Made by a program: the position numbers and the translations under genes
NCBI GenBank assembly: GCA_040223615.1
Contig: JAVKFY010000040.1
Coordinates: forward strand, 1 to 64,000
Direction: 5' to 3'
DNA length: 64,000 nucleotides
From: JAVKFY01 sp040223615
GTDB taxonomy: Bacteria; Pseudomonadota; Alphaproteobacteria; GCA-2731375
Part shown: positions 26,135 through 34,276 of the stretch, one piece after another
Position numbering within the stretch: position 1 is the stretch's first letter
Layout of the letters: each line of letters begins with the position of its first letter
The notes under the pieces: model-generated
What the model was told of the DNA's origin: nothing
The model's database searches: none
What the model saw: the letters and a program-made list of their open reading frames with translations, nothing else

Positions 26135-26941
26135 ATGCCCCCGCTGATCGAGCGCAGCTTCGAGACCCTGGCCATCGAGCAGCCGGCCGAGCACCTGCTG
26201 CTGGTGCGGCTGAACCGGCCCGACGCGCGCAACGCGATGAACACCCAGATGGGCCGCGACCTGCTGGAGGTGGCGATGTCGCTGCTGCTCGATCCCGGAC
26301 AGGCGCGCTGCGTGGTGCTGACCGGCACCGGCGACAAGGCGTTCTGCGCCGGCGGCGACCTGAAGGAACGACGCGGCATGACCGACCAGCAATGGATGTC
26401 GCAGCACGCGATCTTCGAGCAGGCGACCTGGAACCTGGCCGACTCGCCGATTCCCGTGATCGCGGCGGTGAACGGCGCGGCATTTGGCGGCGGTTGCGAG
26501 ATCGCGCTGACCTGCGACTTCATCTACGCCGCCGACACCGCGCGCTTCGCGCTGACCGAGGTGACCTTGGGCATCATGCCGGGCGCAGGCGGCACGGTGA
26601 ACATGCCGCGCGCCGCCGGCACGCGCCGCGCCAAGGAAATTCTCATGACCGGCAAGCCGTTCACGGCGGCCGAGGGCTACGAATGGGGTATCATCAACAA
26701 GGTGGTGCCGGCCGGCGACCTGCTGCCGGCGGTGCTGGAGACCGCGACGGCGATCTGCAACAACGCGCCGATCTCGGTGCGCCAGATCAAGAAGTCAGTG
26801 GACCTGAACATCGCGTCCGACCGCCGCACCGCGCTTGGCATCGAGATCGAGGCCTACAACCGCATGGTCCCGACCAAGGACCGCCACGAGGGCGTGCTGG
26901 CCTTCAACGAGAAGCGCAAGCCCGACTTCAAGGGCCACTAG
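26135..26941 (+). CDS. Enoyl-CoA hydratase/isomerase-family protein
   Basis: 268 residues. A crotonase fold with the oxyanion-hole segments FCAGGDLKERRG and GAAFGGGCEIAL and the active-site stretch EVTLGIMPGAGGT. It acts on an acyl-CoA double bond, either hydrating or shifting it. A GAGGAA site precedes the ATG. It sits between the AKR and acyl-CoA dehydrogenase genes, probably one catabolic operon although a palindromic repeat separates it from the latter. Confidence 0.9.
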   Translation: MPPLIERSFETLAIEQPAEHLLLVRLNRPDARNAMNTQMGRDLLEVAMSLLLDPGQARCVVLTGTGDKAFCAGGDLKERRGMTDQQWMSQHAIFEQATWNLADSPIPVIAAVNGAAFGGGCEIALTCDFIYAADTARFALTEVTLGIMPGAGGTVNMPRAAGTRRAKEILMTGKPFTAAEGYEWGIINKVVPAGDLLPAVLETATAICNNAPISVRQIKKSVDLNIASDRRTALGIEIEAYNRMVPTKDRHEGVLAFNEKRKPDFKGH

Positions 26942-26950
26942 TGACATGCC

Positions 26951-27042
26951 GTCATTCCTGCGAAGGCAGGAATCCGGACAACGCATTACGAGGGCAACGT
27001 CCTCGCCTCGCATCCCTGGATGCCAGCCTTCGCTGGCATGAC
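26951..27042. repeat. Double-hairpin palindromic repeat (GTCATTCC type)
   Basis: Two hairpins, ATTCCTGC/GCAGGAAT (26954-26973) and ATGCCAGC/GCTGGCAT (27020-27039), sit in mirror orientation with GTCAT and ATGAC ends. The 25-base halves match at 21 positions when one is inverted, and the four differences are compensatory within the hairpin stems. This is the common proteobacterial BIME-like element. It lies inside an operon, between the enoyl-CoA hydratase and acyl-CoA dehydrogenase genes. Confidence 0.88.
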
Positions 27043-27072
27043 GTAGAGTTCGAGAAATGTAGGAGAAAACCA

Positions 27073-28278
27073 ATGTCCGTGCAGGCACAGGCGCCGGGCG
27101 CCGCCGACGACAACACGATGATGGCGCTGGGGCGCGACTGGGGCGATATCCGCGACGGCGTCTCCAAGATCTGCGCCGAGTTTCCCGGCCAGTACTGGCG
27201 CGAGAAGGACACGGCCTCCGAGTATCCGCACGAGTTCGTCAACGCGCTGACCGAGTCCGGCTATCTCGGGGCGCTGATCCCTGAGGCCTATGGTGGCGCC
27301 GGCCTGCCGATCCGCGCCGGCTCGGCGATCCTGGAGGAGATCCACGCCAGCGGCTGCAACGCGGCCGCCTGCCACGCGCAGATGTACATCATGGGCACCC
27401 TGCTGCGGCACGGCTCGGAGGAGCAGAAGCGGAAATACCTGCCCGGCATCGCCTCCGGTGAGTTGCGCCTGCAGGCCTTCGGCGTGACCGAGCCGACCAC
27501 CGGCACCGACACCACCCAGCTCAAGACCCGGGCGGAGAAGCAGGGCGACCACTACGTCGTCAACGGCCAGAAAATCTGGACCAGCCGGGCGCTGCAGTCC
27601 GACCTGATGCTGCTGCTGGCCCGCACCACGCCGGCCGACAAGGTGTCCAAGCGCACCGATGGCATCTCGGTGTTTCTGGTCGACCTGCGCGAGACCGTCG
27701 GCAATGGCTGCACCATCGTGCCGATCGACGCGATGATCAATCACAACACCAACGAGGTGTTCTTCGACAACATGAAGGTGCCGGCGGAAAACCTGATCGG
27801 CGAGGAGGGCAAGGGTTTCCGCTACATCCTCGACGGCATGAACGCCGAGCGCATCCTGGTGGCGTCGGAAGGCATCGGCGACGGCCGCTACTTCATCGAG
27901 AAGGCGTCGTCCTACGCCAAGGAGCGCGTCGTCTTCGGGCGCCCGATCGGCCAGAACCAGGGCATCCAGTTCCCGATCGCGCGCGCCTACGCCAGCGTGC
28001 AGGCCGCCGACCTGATGGTGCGTCAGGCCGCCGCGCTGTTCGACGACGGCAAGGACTGCGGCGAGCAGGCCAACATGGGCAAGATGCTCGCCTCGGAAGC
28101 CTCGTGGGAGGCGGCGGAGGCCTGCATCAACACCTATGGCGGCTTCGCCTTCGCGCGGGAGTTCGATATCGAGCGCAAGTGGCGCGAGACCCGGCTGCTT
28201 CGCACCGCGCCGATCTCCACCAACCTGATCCTGTCCTACGTCGGCCAGCACGTGCTGGGCATGCCCCGGTCGTTCTAG
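27073..28278 (+). CDS. Acyl-CoA dehydrogenase
   Basis: About 401 residues from the ATG at 27073, with an AGGAG site before it. It has the three-domain layout: an N-terminal helical part, FGVTEPTTGTDTTQ (flavin and substrate binding), NGQKIWTSRA, and a C-terminal helical domain with NTYGGFAFAREFDIER. It introduces an alpha-beta double bond into an acyl-CoA and passes electrons to ETF. Upstream enoyl-CoA hydratase and AKR genes suggest a short beta-oxidation route. The open frame upstream overlaps the hydratase gene and is a shadow. Confidence 0.92.
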   Translation: MSVQAQAPGAADDNTMMALGRDWGDIRDGVSKICAEFPGQYWREKDTASEYPHEFVNALTESGYLGALIPEAYGGAGLPIRAGSAILEEIHASGCNAAACHAQMYIMGTLLRHGSEEQKRKYLPGIASGELRLQAFGVTEPTTGTDTTQLKTRAEKQGDHYVVNGQKIWTSRALQSDLMLLLARTTPADKVSKRTDGISVFLVDLRETVGNGCTIVPIDAMINHNTNEVFFDNMKVPAENLIGEEGKGFRYILDGMNAERILVASEGIGDGRYFIEKASSYAKERVVFGRPIGQNQGIQFPIARAYASVQAADLMVRQAAALFDDGKDCGEQANMGKMLASEASWEAAEACINTYGGFAFAREFDIERKWRETRLLRTAPISTNLILSYVGQHVLGMPRSF

Positions 28279-28362
28279 TCGCGCGCCAATTGACCGCAAT
28301 CAAGGCGACGGCGGGCTGTCCGGACCATCTTGCGGCAGTCTCCGTCGGCATGAGGTCGGTTC

Positions 28363-29700
28363 ATGGCTGCCCGGGAAGAATGGCGTTCGCATAGTGGCTT
28401 CGTCCTCGCCACCATCGGCGCGGCGGTTGGACTCGGCAACATCTGGCGCTTCGCCTACATCGTCGGCGAGAACGGCGGCGGTGCCTTCCTGCTGCTCTAC
28501 TTCGGTTGCGTGCTGCTGATCGGCCTGCCGCTGGTGATCGCCGAGTTGACCCTCGGCCGCCGCGCCCAGGGCGACGCGGTGGCCGCATTCTCCGGCGTCG
28601 GCATCGCGCCGGGCTGGCGTCTCGTCGGCTGGTGGTGCGGCGTCGGCGCGGTGCTGATCTTGAGCTACTACTCGGTGATTTCCGGCTGGGCACTGCGCTA
28701 TTTCGCCGGCGCCGCCAGCGGCGGGTTGTGGGAATCCGCCGCCGACGGCTATGGCGCTTTCTTCGCGCGGTTCATCGGCGATGGCATGGCGCCGGCCGGA
28801 TGGCAGGCGGCGATGCTGGCGCTGGCGATGTTCGTGGTCGCCGGCGGCGTGCGGCGCGGCATCGAGCTGGTCAGTCGCTGGTTGATGCCGGTCCTCGCCG
28901 CCATCGTCGTCGTGCTGGCCGGCTTCGCGCTCACGCTGGAAGGCGGCGGCGCCGGTGTCGAGTTCCTGTTCGCGCCGGACTGGTCGGTGCTCGCCCGCCC
29001 GTCGGCCTATGGCGCCGCCCTCGGTCAGGCGTTCTTCTCGGTCGGCGTCGGCATGGCCGTCTACGTAACCTATGGCAGCTACGTGCCGCGCAGTTTCGCG
29101 CTGCCGGCTTCGGCCGGTGTGGTCGTTTTCGGCGACACCCTGTTCGCCATGGTTGCCGGCCTGGCGATTTTCCCGGCGGTCTTCGCGCTGGGCGGCGATC
29201 CGGCCGCCGGGCCCGAGCTTGCCTTCATCACGCTGCCGCAGATCCTGCTGCAGATGCCGGCGGGCCGCGTCGTCGGCGTCGTGTTCTTCTTCCTGCTCAC
29301 GGCCGCGGCACTGACCTCGATGATCGCGCTGCTGGAGGTCGTGGTGGCGATGCTCGTGCATCGCTGGAACTGGCGCCGCTGGTCGGCCACCGCCGCCGCC
29401 GGCATGGCGATCTTCGTGGTCGGTCTGCCGTCGGCGTTGAGCTATGGCCTGCTGCGCGAAGTTCAGCTTGGCGGCAAGGCCATTCTGGACGCGATCGACG
29501 CCGCGGTTTCGTCGATCCTGCTCCCGATGGGCGGTCTACTGGTGGCGGCCTTCGTCGGCTGGGCGCTTCGCCGCGGCGATGCCCTGCGCGACGCTGGTAT
29601 CGACGATGGCGCGGTCGGGAGTATCTGGCTCTGGCTTCTGCGCATCGGCGCACCGGCGGCCATCGCCGTGATCCTGGCGCGAACGATCTTCTCGTTCTGA
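28363..29700 (+). CDS. Sodium-dependent transporter, NSS family
   Basis: 445 residues with about 11-12 membrane helices. The first helix carries ATIGAAVGLGNIWRFAY, the signature of neurotransmitter:sodium symporters, with the unwound Na+/substrate site. It probably imports an amino acid or related amine with sodium. It lies 84 bases after the acyl-CoA dehydrogenase gene in the same direction; whether it shares the transcript is unclear. Convergent with the second acyl-CoA dehydrogenase gene. Confidence 0.92.
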   Translation: MAAREEWRSHSGFVLATIGAAVGLGNIWRFAYIVGENGGGAFLLLYFGCVLLIGLPLVIAELTLGRRAQGDAVAAFSGVGIAPGWRLVGWWCGVGAVLILSYYSVISGWALRYFAGAASGGLWESAADGYGAFFARFIGDGMAPAGWQAAMLALAMFVVAGGVRRGIELVSRWLMPVLAAIVVVLAGFALTLEGGGAGVEFLFAPDWSVLARPSAYGAALGQAFFSVGVGMAVYVTYGSYVPRSFALPASAGVVVFGDTLFAMVAGLAIFPAVFALGGDPAAGPELAFITLPQILLQMPAGRVVGVVFFFLLTAAALTSMIALLEVVVAMLVHRWNWRRWSATAAAGMAIFVVGLPSALSYGLLREVQLGGKAILDAIDAAVSSILLPMGGLLVAAFVGWALRRGDALRDAGIDDGAVGSIWLWLLRIGAPAAIAVILARTIFSF

Positions 29701-29733
29701 ACCCTGCAACCGGCTCGATGGCCGGCGGTGGCG

Positions 29734-30897
29734 CTATCGCAAGCCGGCGCCGAGGATGTCGCGGGCGATGATGTGCTTCTGCACCTCGCTCGGGCCCTCG
29801 CCGATGCGGCGGATGCGCATCTCGCGGAACCAGCGCTCCAGCGGCAGGTCTTTCGCCACGCCCAGCCCGCCGTGGATCTGCATCGAGCGGTCGATCACCC
29901 GGAAGCCGGCCTCGCTGGCCACGAGCTTGGCGATCGCGCTCTCGGTGCGGAACGAGTCGCCCCGGTCGGCCCGCGCGGCGGCGTCGAGGATCGCCCAGCG
30001 CGCCTGACGGATGTCGAGCTCGTTCTCCACCAGCATCCACTGGATGCCCTGGCGCGACGACAGCGTGGCGCCGAAGGTCTCGCGGATCTTGGCATATTCC
30101 AGCGCCATCTCGTTGGCCGCGATCGCCGCGCCGAGGCACTCCGCCGCGTAGGGGATGCGTTGCCGCGCCAGCCGGTCGTTGGCGATGGCGAAGCCGCCGC
30201 CTTCCTCGCCCAGGATGTTGGCGTTCGGCACGCGCAGGTCTTCCAGATGGATTTCCGTCGCATATTTCGAGGAGCGTAGCGTGTGGACCACGCGGCGCAC
30301 GTTGAAGCCCGGCCATTCGGTTTCGACGATGAAGCAGGTCACGCCCTTGCGCCCCGCCCCGCCGGTGCGCGCGAACACCAGGCCGTAGTCGGCCCGGTCC
30401 GACCCGCTGATCCACAGCTTGGTGCCGTTCAGCACCCAGTTGTCGCCGTCGCGCACCGCCCGGGTCTGGATCGCGCGTGCCGGGTCGGAGCCGCCCGACG
30501 GTTCCGACAGCGCGAAGAAGGTCTTCTTCTCGCCGCGCAGCATCGGGAACAGGTACTTGTCCTTCTGTTCCTCGTTGGCCTCGAACAGCTGCGCTTGGCG
30601 CGCGCCGCCGAAGGCGCCGTAGCACGGCACGTAGATGCCGGCGCGATGCTGGCTTGCCTCGATGGCGATCAGCGAGCGGGTGACCACGCCGATTTCCGGC
30701 CCGCCATATTCCGGCGGCGTGTCGAGCCCGAACAGGCCCATGGCTCGCGTCATCTTCTGCAGCCGCTTGAGCTCGTCCGGCGGCACCTCGTCGGCATCGG
30801 GGTCGAGCTGCGCCTCCAGCGGCACGATCTCCTCGCGCACGAAGCGCCGCACCATGTCGACGATCATCTGTTGTTCGTCGGTCAGTGCCAGGTCCAT
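29734..30897 (-). CDS. Acyl-CoA dehydrogenase
   Basis: 387 residues. Contains FALSEPSGGSDPA and NGTKLWISGSD (flavin and substrate binding), ANERAW-like helices in the middle and MQIHGGLGVAKDLPLERWFRE near the C-terminus. It oxidises an acyl-CoA thioester with FAD and ETF. It is the last gene of a minus-strand set: enoyl-CoA hydratase, small GIY-YIG-like protein, then this gene 11 bases later. It differs clearly from the other two acyl-CoA dehydrogenases here, so it is not a recent duplicate. Confidence 0.92.
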   Translation of the reverse strand: MDLALTDEQQMIVDMVRRFVREEIVPLEAQLDPDADEVPPDELKRLQKMTRAMGLFGLDTPPEYGGPEIGVVTRSLIAIEASQHRAGIYVPCYGAFGGARQAQLFEANEEQKDKYLFPMLRGEKKTFFALSEPSGGSDPARAIQTRAVRDGDNWVLNGTKLWISGSDRADYGLVFARTGGAGRKGVTCFIVETEWPGFNVRRVVHTLRSSKYATEIHLEDLRVPNANILGEEGGGFAIANDRLARQRIPYAAECLGAAIAANEMALEYAKIRETFGATLSSRQGIQWMLVENELDIRQARWAILDAAARADRGDSFRTESAIAKLVASEAGFRVIDRSMQIHGGLGVAKDLPLERWFREMRIRRIGEGPSEVQKHIIARDILGAGLR

Positions 30898-30908
30898 GTG
30901 GCTCTCCC

Positions 30909-31247
30909 TCAGCCGGGCCGCAGCCGGCCGAGCCGGCTCGCGTCGATGTCGGTGTTCAATGCCGGCAACTCGCCGTGGTCGGCCAGGTGCACCTGCAGCA
31001 GCTCGGCATGGCGGGTGTGGTAGGCCTGATTGACCTCGACGCGGAACTGCGCGACGCCGGCCGGCGGCTTGGCCAGCACGTCCTGCAGCTTGCCCTTCAG
31101 CCCGAACAGCGAGCGGCCGTCGGCGACGCCGATGTACAGGATCGCGCCGCCCGCGTCGCCCAGCTCGTAGACGCCGAGATGGCCATTGACCAGGCGCAGC
31201 TCGTCTTCGGTCAGTGGCCGCCAGGGCTTGTCGAGGCGCACCGCCAT
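30909..31247 (-). CDS. Small protein with GIY-YIG-like fold signature
   Basis: 112 residues, no signal peptide. The stretch GVYELGDAGGAILYIGVADGR (split as GVYEL and ILYIG) resembles the GIY-YIG motif of nucleases and is followed by a Phe-Gly-Leu-Lys segment and a beta-alpha end. The downstream catalytic Arg and Glu of true GIY-YIG nucleases are not evident, so it may be a non-catalytic relative. It starts one base after the enoyl-CoA hydratase stop and ends 11 bases before the acyl-CoA dehydrogenase, so it is translated with beta-oxidation enzymes. Confidence 0.7.
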   Translation of the reverse strand: MAVRLDKPWRPLTEDELRLVNGHLGVYELGDAGGAILYIGVADGRSLFGLKGKLQDVLAKPPAGVAQFRVEVNQAYHTRHAELLQVHLADHGELPALNTDIDASRLGRLRPG

Positions 31248-31248
31248 C

Positions 31249-32010
31249 CTAGGCGCCCTTGAACGCCGGCTTGCGCTTCTCCAGCCGGGCGGCGATGCCT
31301 TCCTTGGCGTCGTCGCTGGCCCGCGCGGCGTGCACCATCTCGTCGATGTCCTGGTGGTCGATGCTGTCGCGGAACGTCATCTCGCGCACCAGCAGCGCCT
31401 TCATCGCCTTCAGCGACAGCGGCGCATTGGCGGCCAGCCGGTCGATGATCTTCGCCGCCGCCGCGTCCAGCGCGTCCGGCGGCGCGACACGCGCGATGAT
31501 GCCGAGTTCCGCCATCTTGGTGGACGGCAGCGGATCGCCCAGCAGCAGAATCTCCCGCGTCGCCACCGGCCCGGCGACCTCCATCAGCTTCTTGGCCAGG
31601 AACCAGGTCGGCGCCAGCCCGATCTGCGCCAGCGACATGCCGAAGCGCGCCTGGTCCGAGGCGACCACGAAGTCGCAGTGCAGCGCCAGTTCGTTGCCGC
31701 CGGCGATCGCGTCGCCCTGCACCACCGCGACCACCGGCAACGGGTAGTGCTCGATCGCGTGCAGGACGACTTCGATCGGGCTCTCGTTCTTGCCGATGGG
31801 TTTCGCCAGGCGTTCGGCCAGGTCCATGCCGGCGCAGAACACCGGCCCCTCCGCGCGCAGCACCACGACCCGGTCGGTCGGCGCCGGCGCTTCGGCGAAG
31901 GCGGCCTCCAGCGCTTCCAGCATCGCCATGTTGAGCGCGTTGCGCTTCTCCGCCCGCGTCAGGGTCACGGTGCGGACCGGCCCGTCGCGGTCCACTCGAA
32001 CGAGGCTCAT
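31249..32010 (-). CDS. Enoyl-CoA hydratase/isomerase-family protein
   Basis: About 253 residues from the ATG whose complement is at 32008-32010. A crotonase with VTLTRAEKRNALN, FCAGMDLAERLA and GDAIAGGNELAL for the oxyanion hole, and SLAQIGLAPTWF where the catalytic Glu usually stands (Gln-Ile here). The loss of Glu at that place, if the alignment is right, would favour an isomerase or a thioester-lyase role. First gene of the minus-strand set with the GIY-YIG-like protein and acyl-CoA dehydrogenase. Confidence 0.87.
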   Translation of the reverse strand: MSLVRVDRDGPVRTVTLTRAEKRNALNMAMLEALEAAFAEAPAPTDRVVVLRAEGPVFCAGMDLAERLAKPIGKNESPIEVVLHAIEHYPLPVVAVVQGDAIAGGNELALHCDFVVASDQARFGMSLAQIGLAPTWFLAKKLMEVAGPVATREILLLGDPLPSTKMAELGIIARVAPPDALDAAAAKIIDRLAANAPLSLKAMKALLVREMTFRDSIDHQDIDEMVHAARASDDAKEGIAARLEKRKPAFKGA

Positions 32011-32208
32011 CGGCGCTCTCCCGGTTGTCGTTGCCGGCAAGCTTAAGCCAGCCGCCGGGGCGCCGCTAACAATTGAACCACGGAAGTAGGCCGCCGATGC
32101 CGTCACCGCCGACGTGGCCGGCGCTCGGGCCGGCGGCGCAATGCCGCGCGTGCTGGCTTTCCCGACCCCTTCGATGCGACCTCGCCGCTTCGCCAGCCGG
32201 CCACAATG

Positions 32209-32228
32209 ATGTAAAAGCCGTTCACATG
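32209..32228. promoter_or_regulatory. Putative TetR operator at the regulator's own promoter
   Basis: A 20-base site starting ATGTAAAAGCC and ending TTCACATG. It matches 16 of 20 bases with 32896-32915 before the next gene. It ends 11 bases before the TetR start codon, so binding would block transcription or translation start. Autoregulation is inferred. Confidence 0.55.
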
Positions 32229-32239
32229 GGCTTGGGCAC

Positions 32240-32857
32240 ATGAGTGGACGGCGCGGCCGGCGCAGCTATCACCACGGCAACCTGCGCGAGGCGCTGATCG
32301 ACGCGGCACTGCAGCTGATCGCGGAGAAGGGCCCGACCGGCCTCACTTTCGCCGACGCGGCGCGCGCCGCCGGGGTCAGCCCGGCCGCGCCCTACCGCCA
32401 TTTCGCCGATCGCGACGCGCTGCTCGCCAGCGTCGCCCACCAGGGCTTCGAGAAGTTCGCCGACGCCCTGACAGCCGCATGGGACGACGGCCAGCCGAAC
32501 CCGCGCACCGCGTTCCGGCGCCTCGGCCATGCCTATCTCGAGTTCGCCCGCAACGAGACCGCCTACTACACCGCGATGTTCGAGGCCCAGGTGCCGCCCG
32601 ACGCCGACCGCGAGCTGGCCCGCGTCGGCGACCGCGCCCTGGCGGTGTTGCGCCAGGCCTGCGAGGCGCTGATCGCCGAACTGCCGGAGGGCAAGCGGCC
32701 GCCGGCGCTGATGATGGCGCTGCACGTCTGGTCGATGTCGCACGGCATCGCCTCGCTGTTCGGACGTGGCGACGCCGCCCGGCGCAAGCTACCGATGAGT
32801 CCGGATGAACTGCTGGAGGCGGGCATGCTTGTCTATCTGCAAGGGCTCGGCCTGTAG
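32240..32857 (+). CDS. TetR/AcrR-family transcriptional regulator
   Basis: 205 residues. The classical N-terminal helix-turn-helix is present: YHHGNLREALIDAALQLI, FADAARAAGVSPAAPYRHF and ADRDALLASVA. The C-terminal ligand-binding domain has a WSMSHGIASLF segment as in the TetR_C_33 (WHG) group. It is likely a repressor of itself and of the DUF2852 gene, because related 20-base sites lie before both genes. The ATG at 32240 has only a weak ribosome site. Confidence 0.92.
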   Translation: MSGRRGRRSYHHGNLREALIDAALQLIAEKGPTGLTFADAARAAGVSPAAPYRHFADRDALLASVAHQGFEKFADALTAAWDDGQPNPRTAFRRLGHAYLEFARNETAYYTAMFEAQVPPDADRELARVGDRALAVLRQACEALIAELPEGKRPPALMMALHVWSMSHGIASLFGRGDAARRKLPMSPDELLEAGMLVYLQGLGL

Positions 32858-32890
32858 CCTCTTGACAGCGGCGGCGGCCTCACCCAACTA

Positions 32891-32915
32891 TGTCAATGTA
32901 AACAACATTCACATG
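32891..32915. promoter_or_regulatory. Putative TetR operator before the DUF2852 gene
   Basis: TGTCAATGT (32891-32899), a five-base spacer and ACATTCACA (32905-32913) are inverted arms with one mismatch. The 20-base core 32896-32915 repeats the site before the TetR gene at 16 of 20 positions. It ends ten bases before the DUF2852 ATG. Confidence 0.65.
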
Positions 32916-32924
32916 AGGCGGACG

Positions 32925-33377
32925 ATGGCATATACGGCTGACTACGCGGCGGAAAGGCATTGCGGACCGATCGCCTGGCTCGACTCGCGCGGCAAGCCGG
33001 CCTGGATCACAGCGATGGTCATCGGCTTTGTCGTGTTCTGGCCTGTCGGCCTGGCGATCCTCGCCTTCCTGCTCTGGAGTGGACGAATGAGACATTGGGG
33101 ACATTGGCACGCGGCCTGCCACGGCGAGAGCCGCGCGGAGCGCCGTCGCCGCCGACACGAGCGCAAGCGGATGCGTGAGGGCACTGGCAACCTGGCCTTC
33201 GACGAGTACCGCGAAGAGACGTTGAGGCGCCTGGAGGACGAGCAGCGCGACTTCGAGGGCTTCCTGGAGCGCCTGCGCATGGCCAAGGACAAGGCCGAGT
33301 TCGACCAGTTCATGGCCGACCGCCGCGACAACCCGCCGCCGCCGGAGGCCGACGAGGCGCCGAAGCCGCAAGCCTGA
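32925..33377 (+). CDS. DUF2852 membrane protein
   Basis: About 150 residues from the ATG at 32925, which has a GAGG site six bases upstream; an ATG at 32913 would overlap the operator. One membrane segment (about 24-46, ITAMVIGFVVFWPVGLAILA) is followed by a very basic stretch (RAERRRRRHERKRMR) and an acidic helical C-terminus with a Pro-rich tail. This layout is that of DUF2852, a family common in alphaproteobacteria with no known role. The TetR regulator upstream probably controls it. A strong terminator follows. Confidence 0.8.
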   Translation: MAYTADYAAERHCGPIAWLDSRGKPAWITAMVIGFVVFWPVGLAILAFLLWSGRMRHWGHWHAACHGESRAERRRRRHERKRMREGTGNLAFDEYREETLRRLEDEQRDFEGFLERLRMAKDKAEFDQFMADRRDNPPPPEADEAPKPQA

Positions 33378-33395
33378 CCGCGCGGCATGTCCGAC

Positions 33396-33426
33396 ACGGC
33401 CGGTCCGTTCCAGGGCCGGCCGTTTT
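33396..33426 (+). terminator. Rho-independent terminator after the DUF2852 gene
   Basis: ACGGCCGGTCC (33396-33406) pairs with GGGCCGGCCGT (33413-33423) over 11 bp with one G-T pair and a six-base loop, followed by TTTT. It closes the TetR-DUF2852 unit, so the hydratase gene at 33482 needs its own promoter. Confidence 0.85.
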
Positions 33427-33481
33427 GCGTTCCGCCGGCCGATCCGGGCTAGACTTGCCGCAACAGGGAAGGGAGCCCGCC

Positions 33482-34273
33482 ATGATGGATGCCGCCGACG
33501 TCGGACGCGCCGCGCAGACGCTTTACGACAGCCGCCAGCAGCGCACGCCGCTGAAGAACCTGCCCGCCGAACTCAGCCCGCCGACCCTGGACGATGCCTA
33601 CGCGATCCAGGACCGGCTGCGCGACCTCTACACCGCCACCGGCGCCGGCTCGCTGGTCGGCTGGAAAGTCGCGCTGACCACGCCGGTGATGCAGCAACTG
33701 GTCGGCGTCGACCACCCTTGCGAGGGCGGCATCCTTTACAGTTCCATGCACACCTCGCCGGCCGAGGTCGCCGCCGACGCCTACCAGCGCATCGCCGTTG
33801 AGGCGGAGATCGCGGTGCGACTGGGCCGCGACGTGACCGATGCCGGCCAGACGCGCGAGTCGATCGCCGACGCCGTCGACGCCTGCATGGCGGCGATCGA
33901 GATCGTCGATGACCAGGACGCCGACTATGACAACCTCAACGCCGGCAACCTGATCGCCGGCAATTCGTGGAACGCCGGCTGCGTGCTCGGTCCGGCGGTG
34001 ACCAACTGGCGCGACCTCGACCTTGCCGCCGTCGCCGGCACCATGCGGATCAACGGCAAGGTGGTCGGCGAGGGCAAGGGCGCCGACGTGATGGGCCACC
34101 CGATGACGGCCCTGGCCTGGCTCGCCAACAACCTCGTCCGCCGTGGCCTGCCGCTGCGCGCCGGACAGATCGTGATGACCGGCTCGGTGGTCCGCACCGA
34201 ATGGCCCAAGGCCGGCGACGAGGTGGTCTCCACCATGGCCGGCCTTGGCGAGGCCGTGCTGCGGATCGCCTAG
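33482..34273 (+). CDS. 2-keto-4-pentenoate hydratase-family protein (MhpD/FAH superfamily)
   Basis: About 263 residues with a strong GGGAAGGGAG site before the ATG. Features of the MhpD/DmpE group: LDDAYAIQDRLRDL, VGWKVALTT, the metal-site region IAVEAEIAVRLGRDV, and ANNLVRRGLPLRAGQIVMTGS. The group hydrates 2-hydroxydienoates in meta-cleavage pathways or decarboxylates 4-oxalocrotonate. No meta-cleavage dioxygenase is in the window. It stands alone between a terminator and the convergent SDR gene. Confidence 0.87.
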   Translation: MMDAADVGRAAQTLYDSRQQRTPLKNLPAELSPPTLDDAYAIQDRLRDLYTATGAGSLVGWKVALTTPVMQQLVGVDHPCEGGILYSSMHTSPAEVAADAYQRIAVEAEIAVRLGRDVTDAGQTRESIADAVDACMAAIEIVDDQDADYDNLNAGNLIAGNSWNAGCVLGPAVTNWRDLDLAAVAGTMRINGKVVGEGKGADVMGHPMTALAWLANNLVRRGLPLRAGQIVMTGSVVRTEWPKAGDEVVSTMAGLGEAVLRIA

Positions 34274-34276
34274 CCG

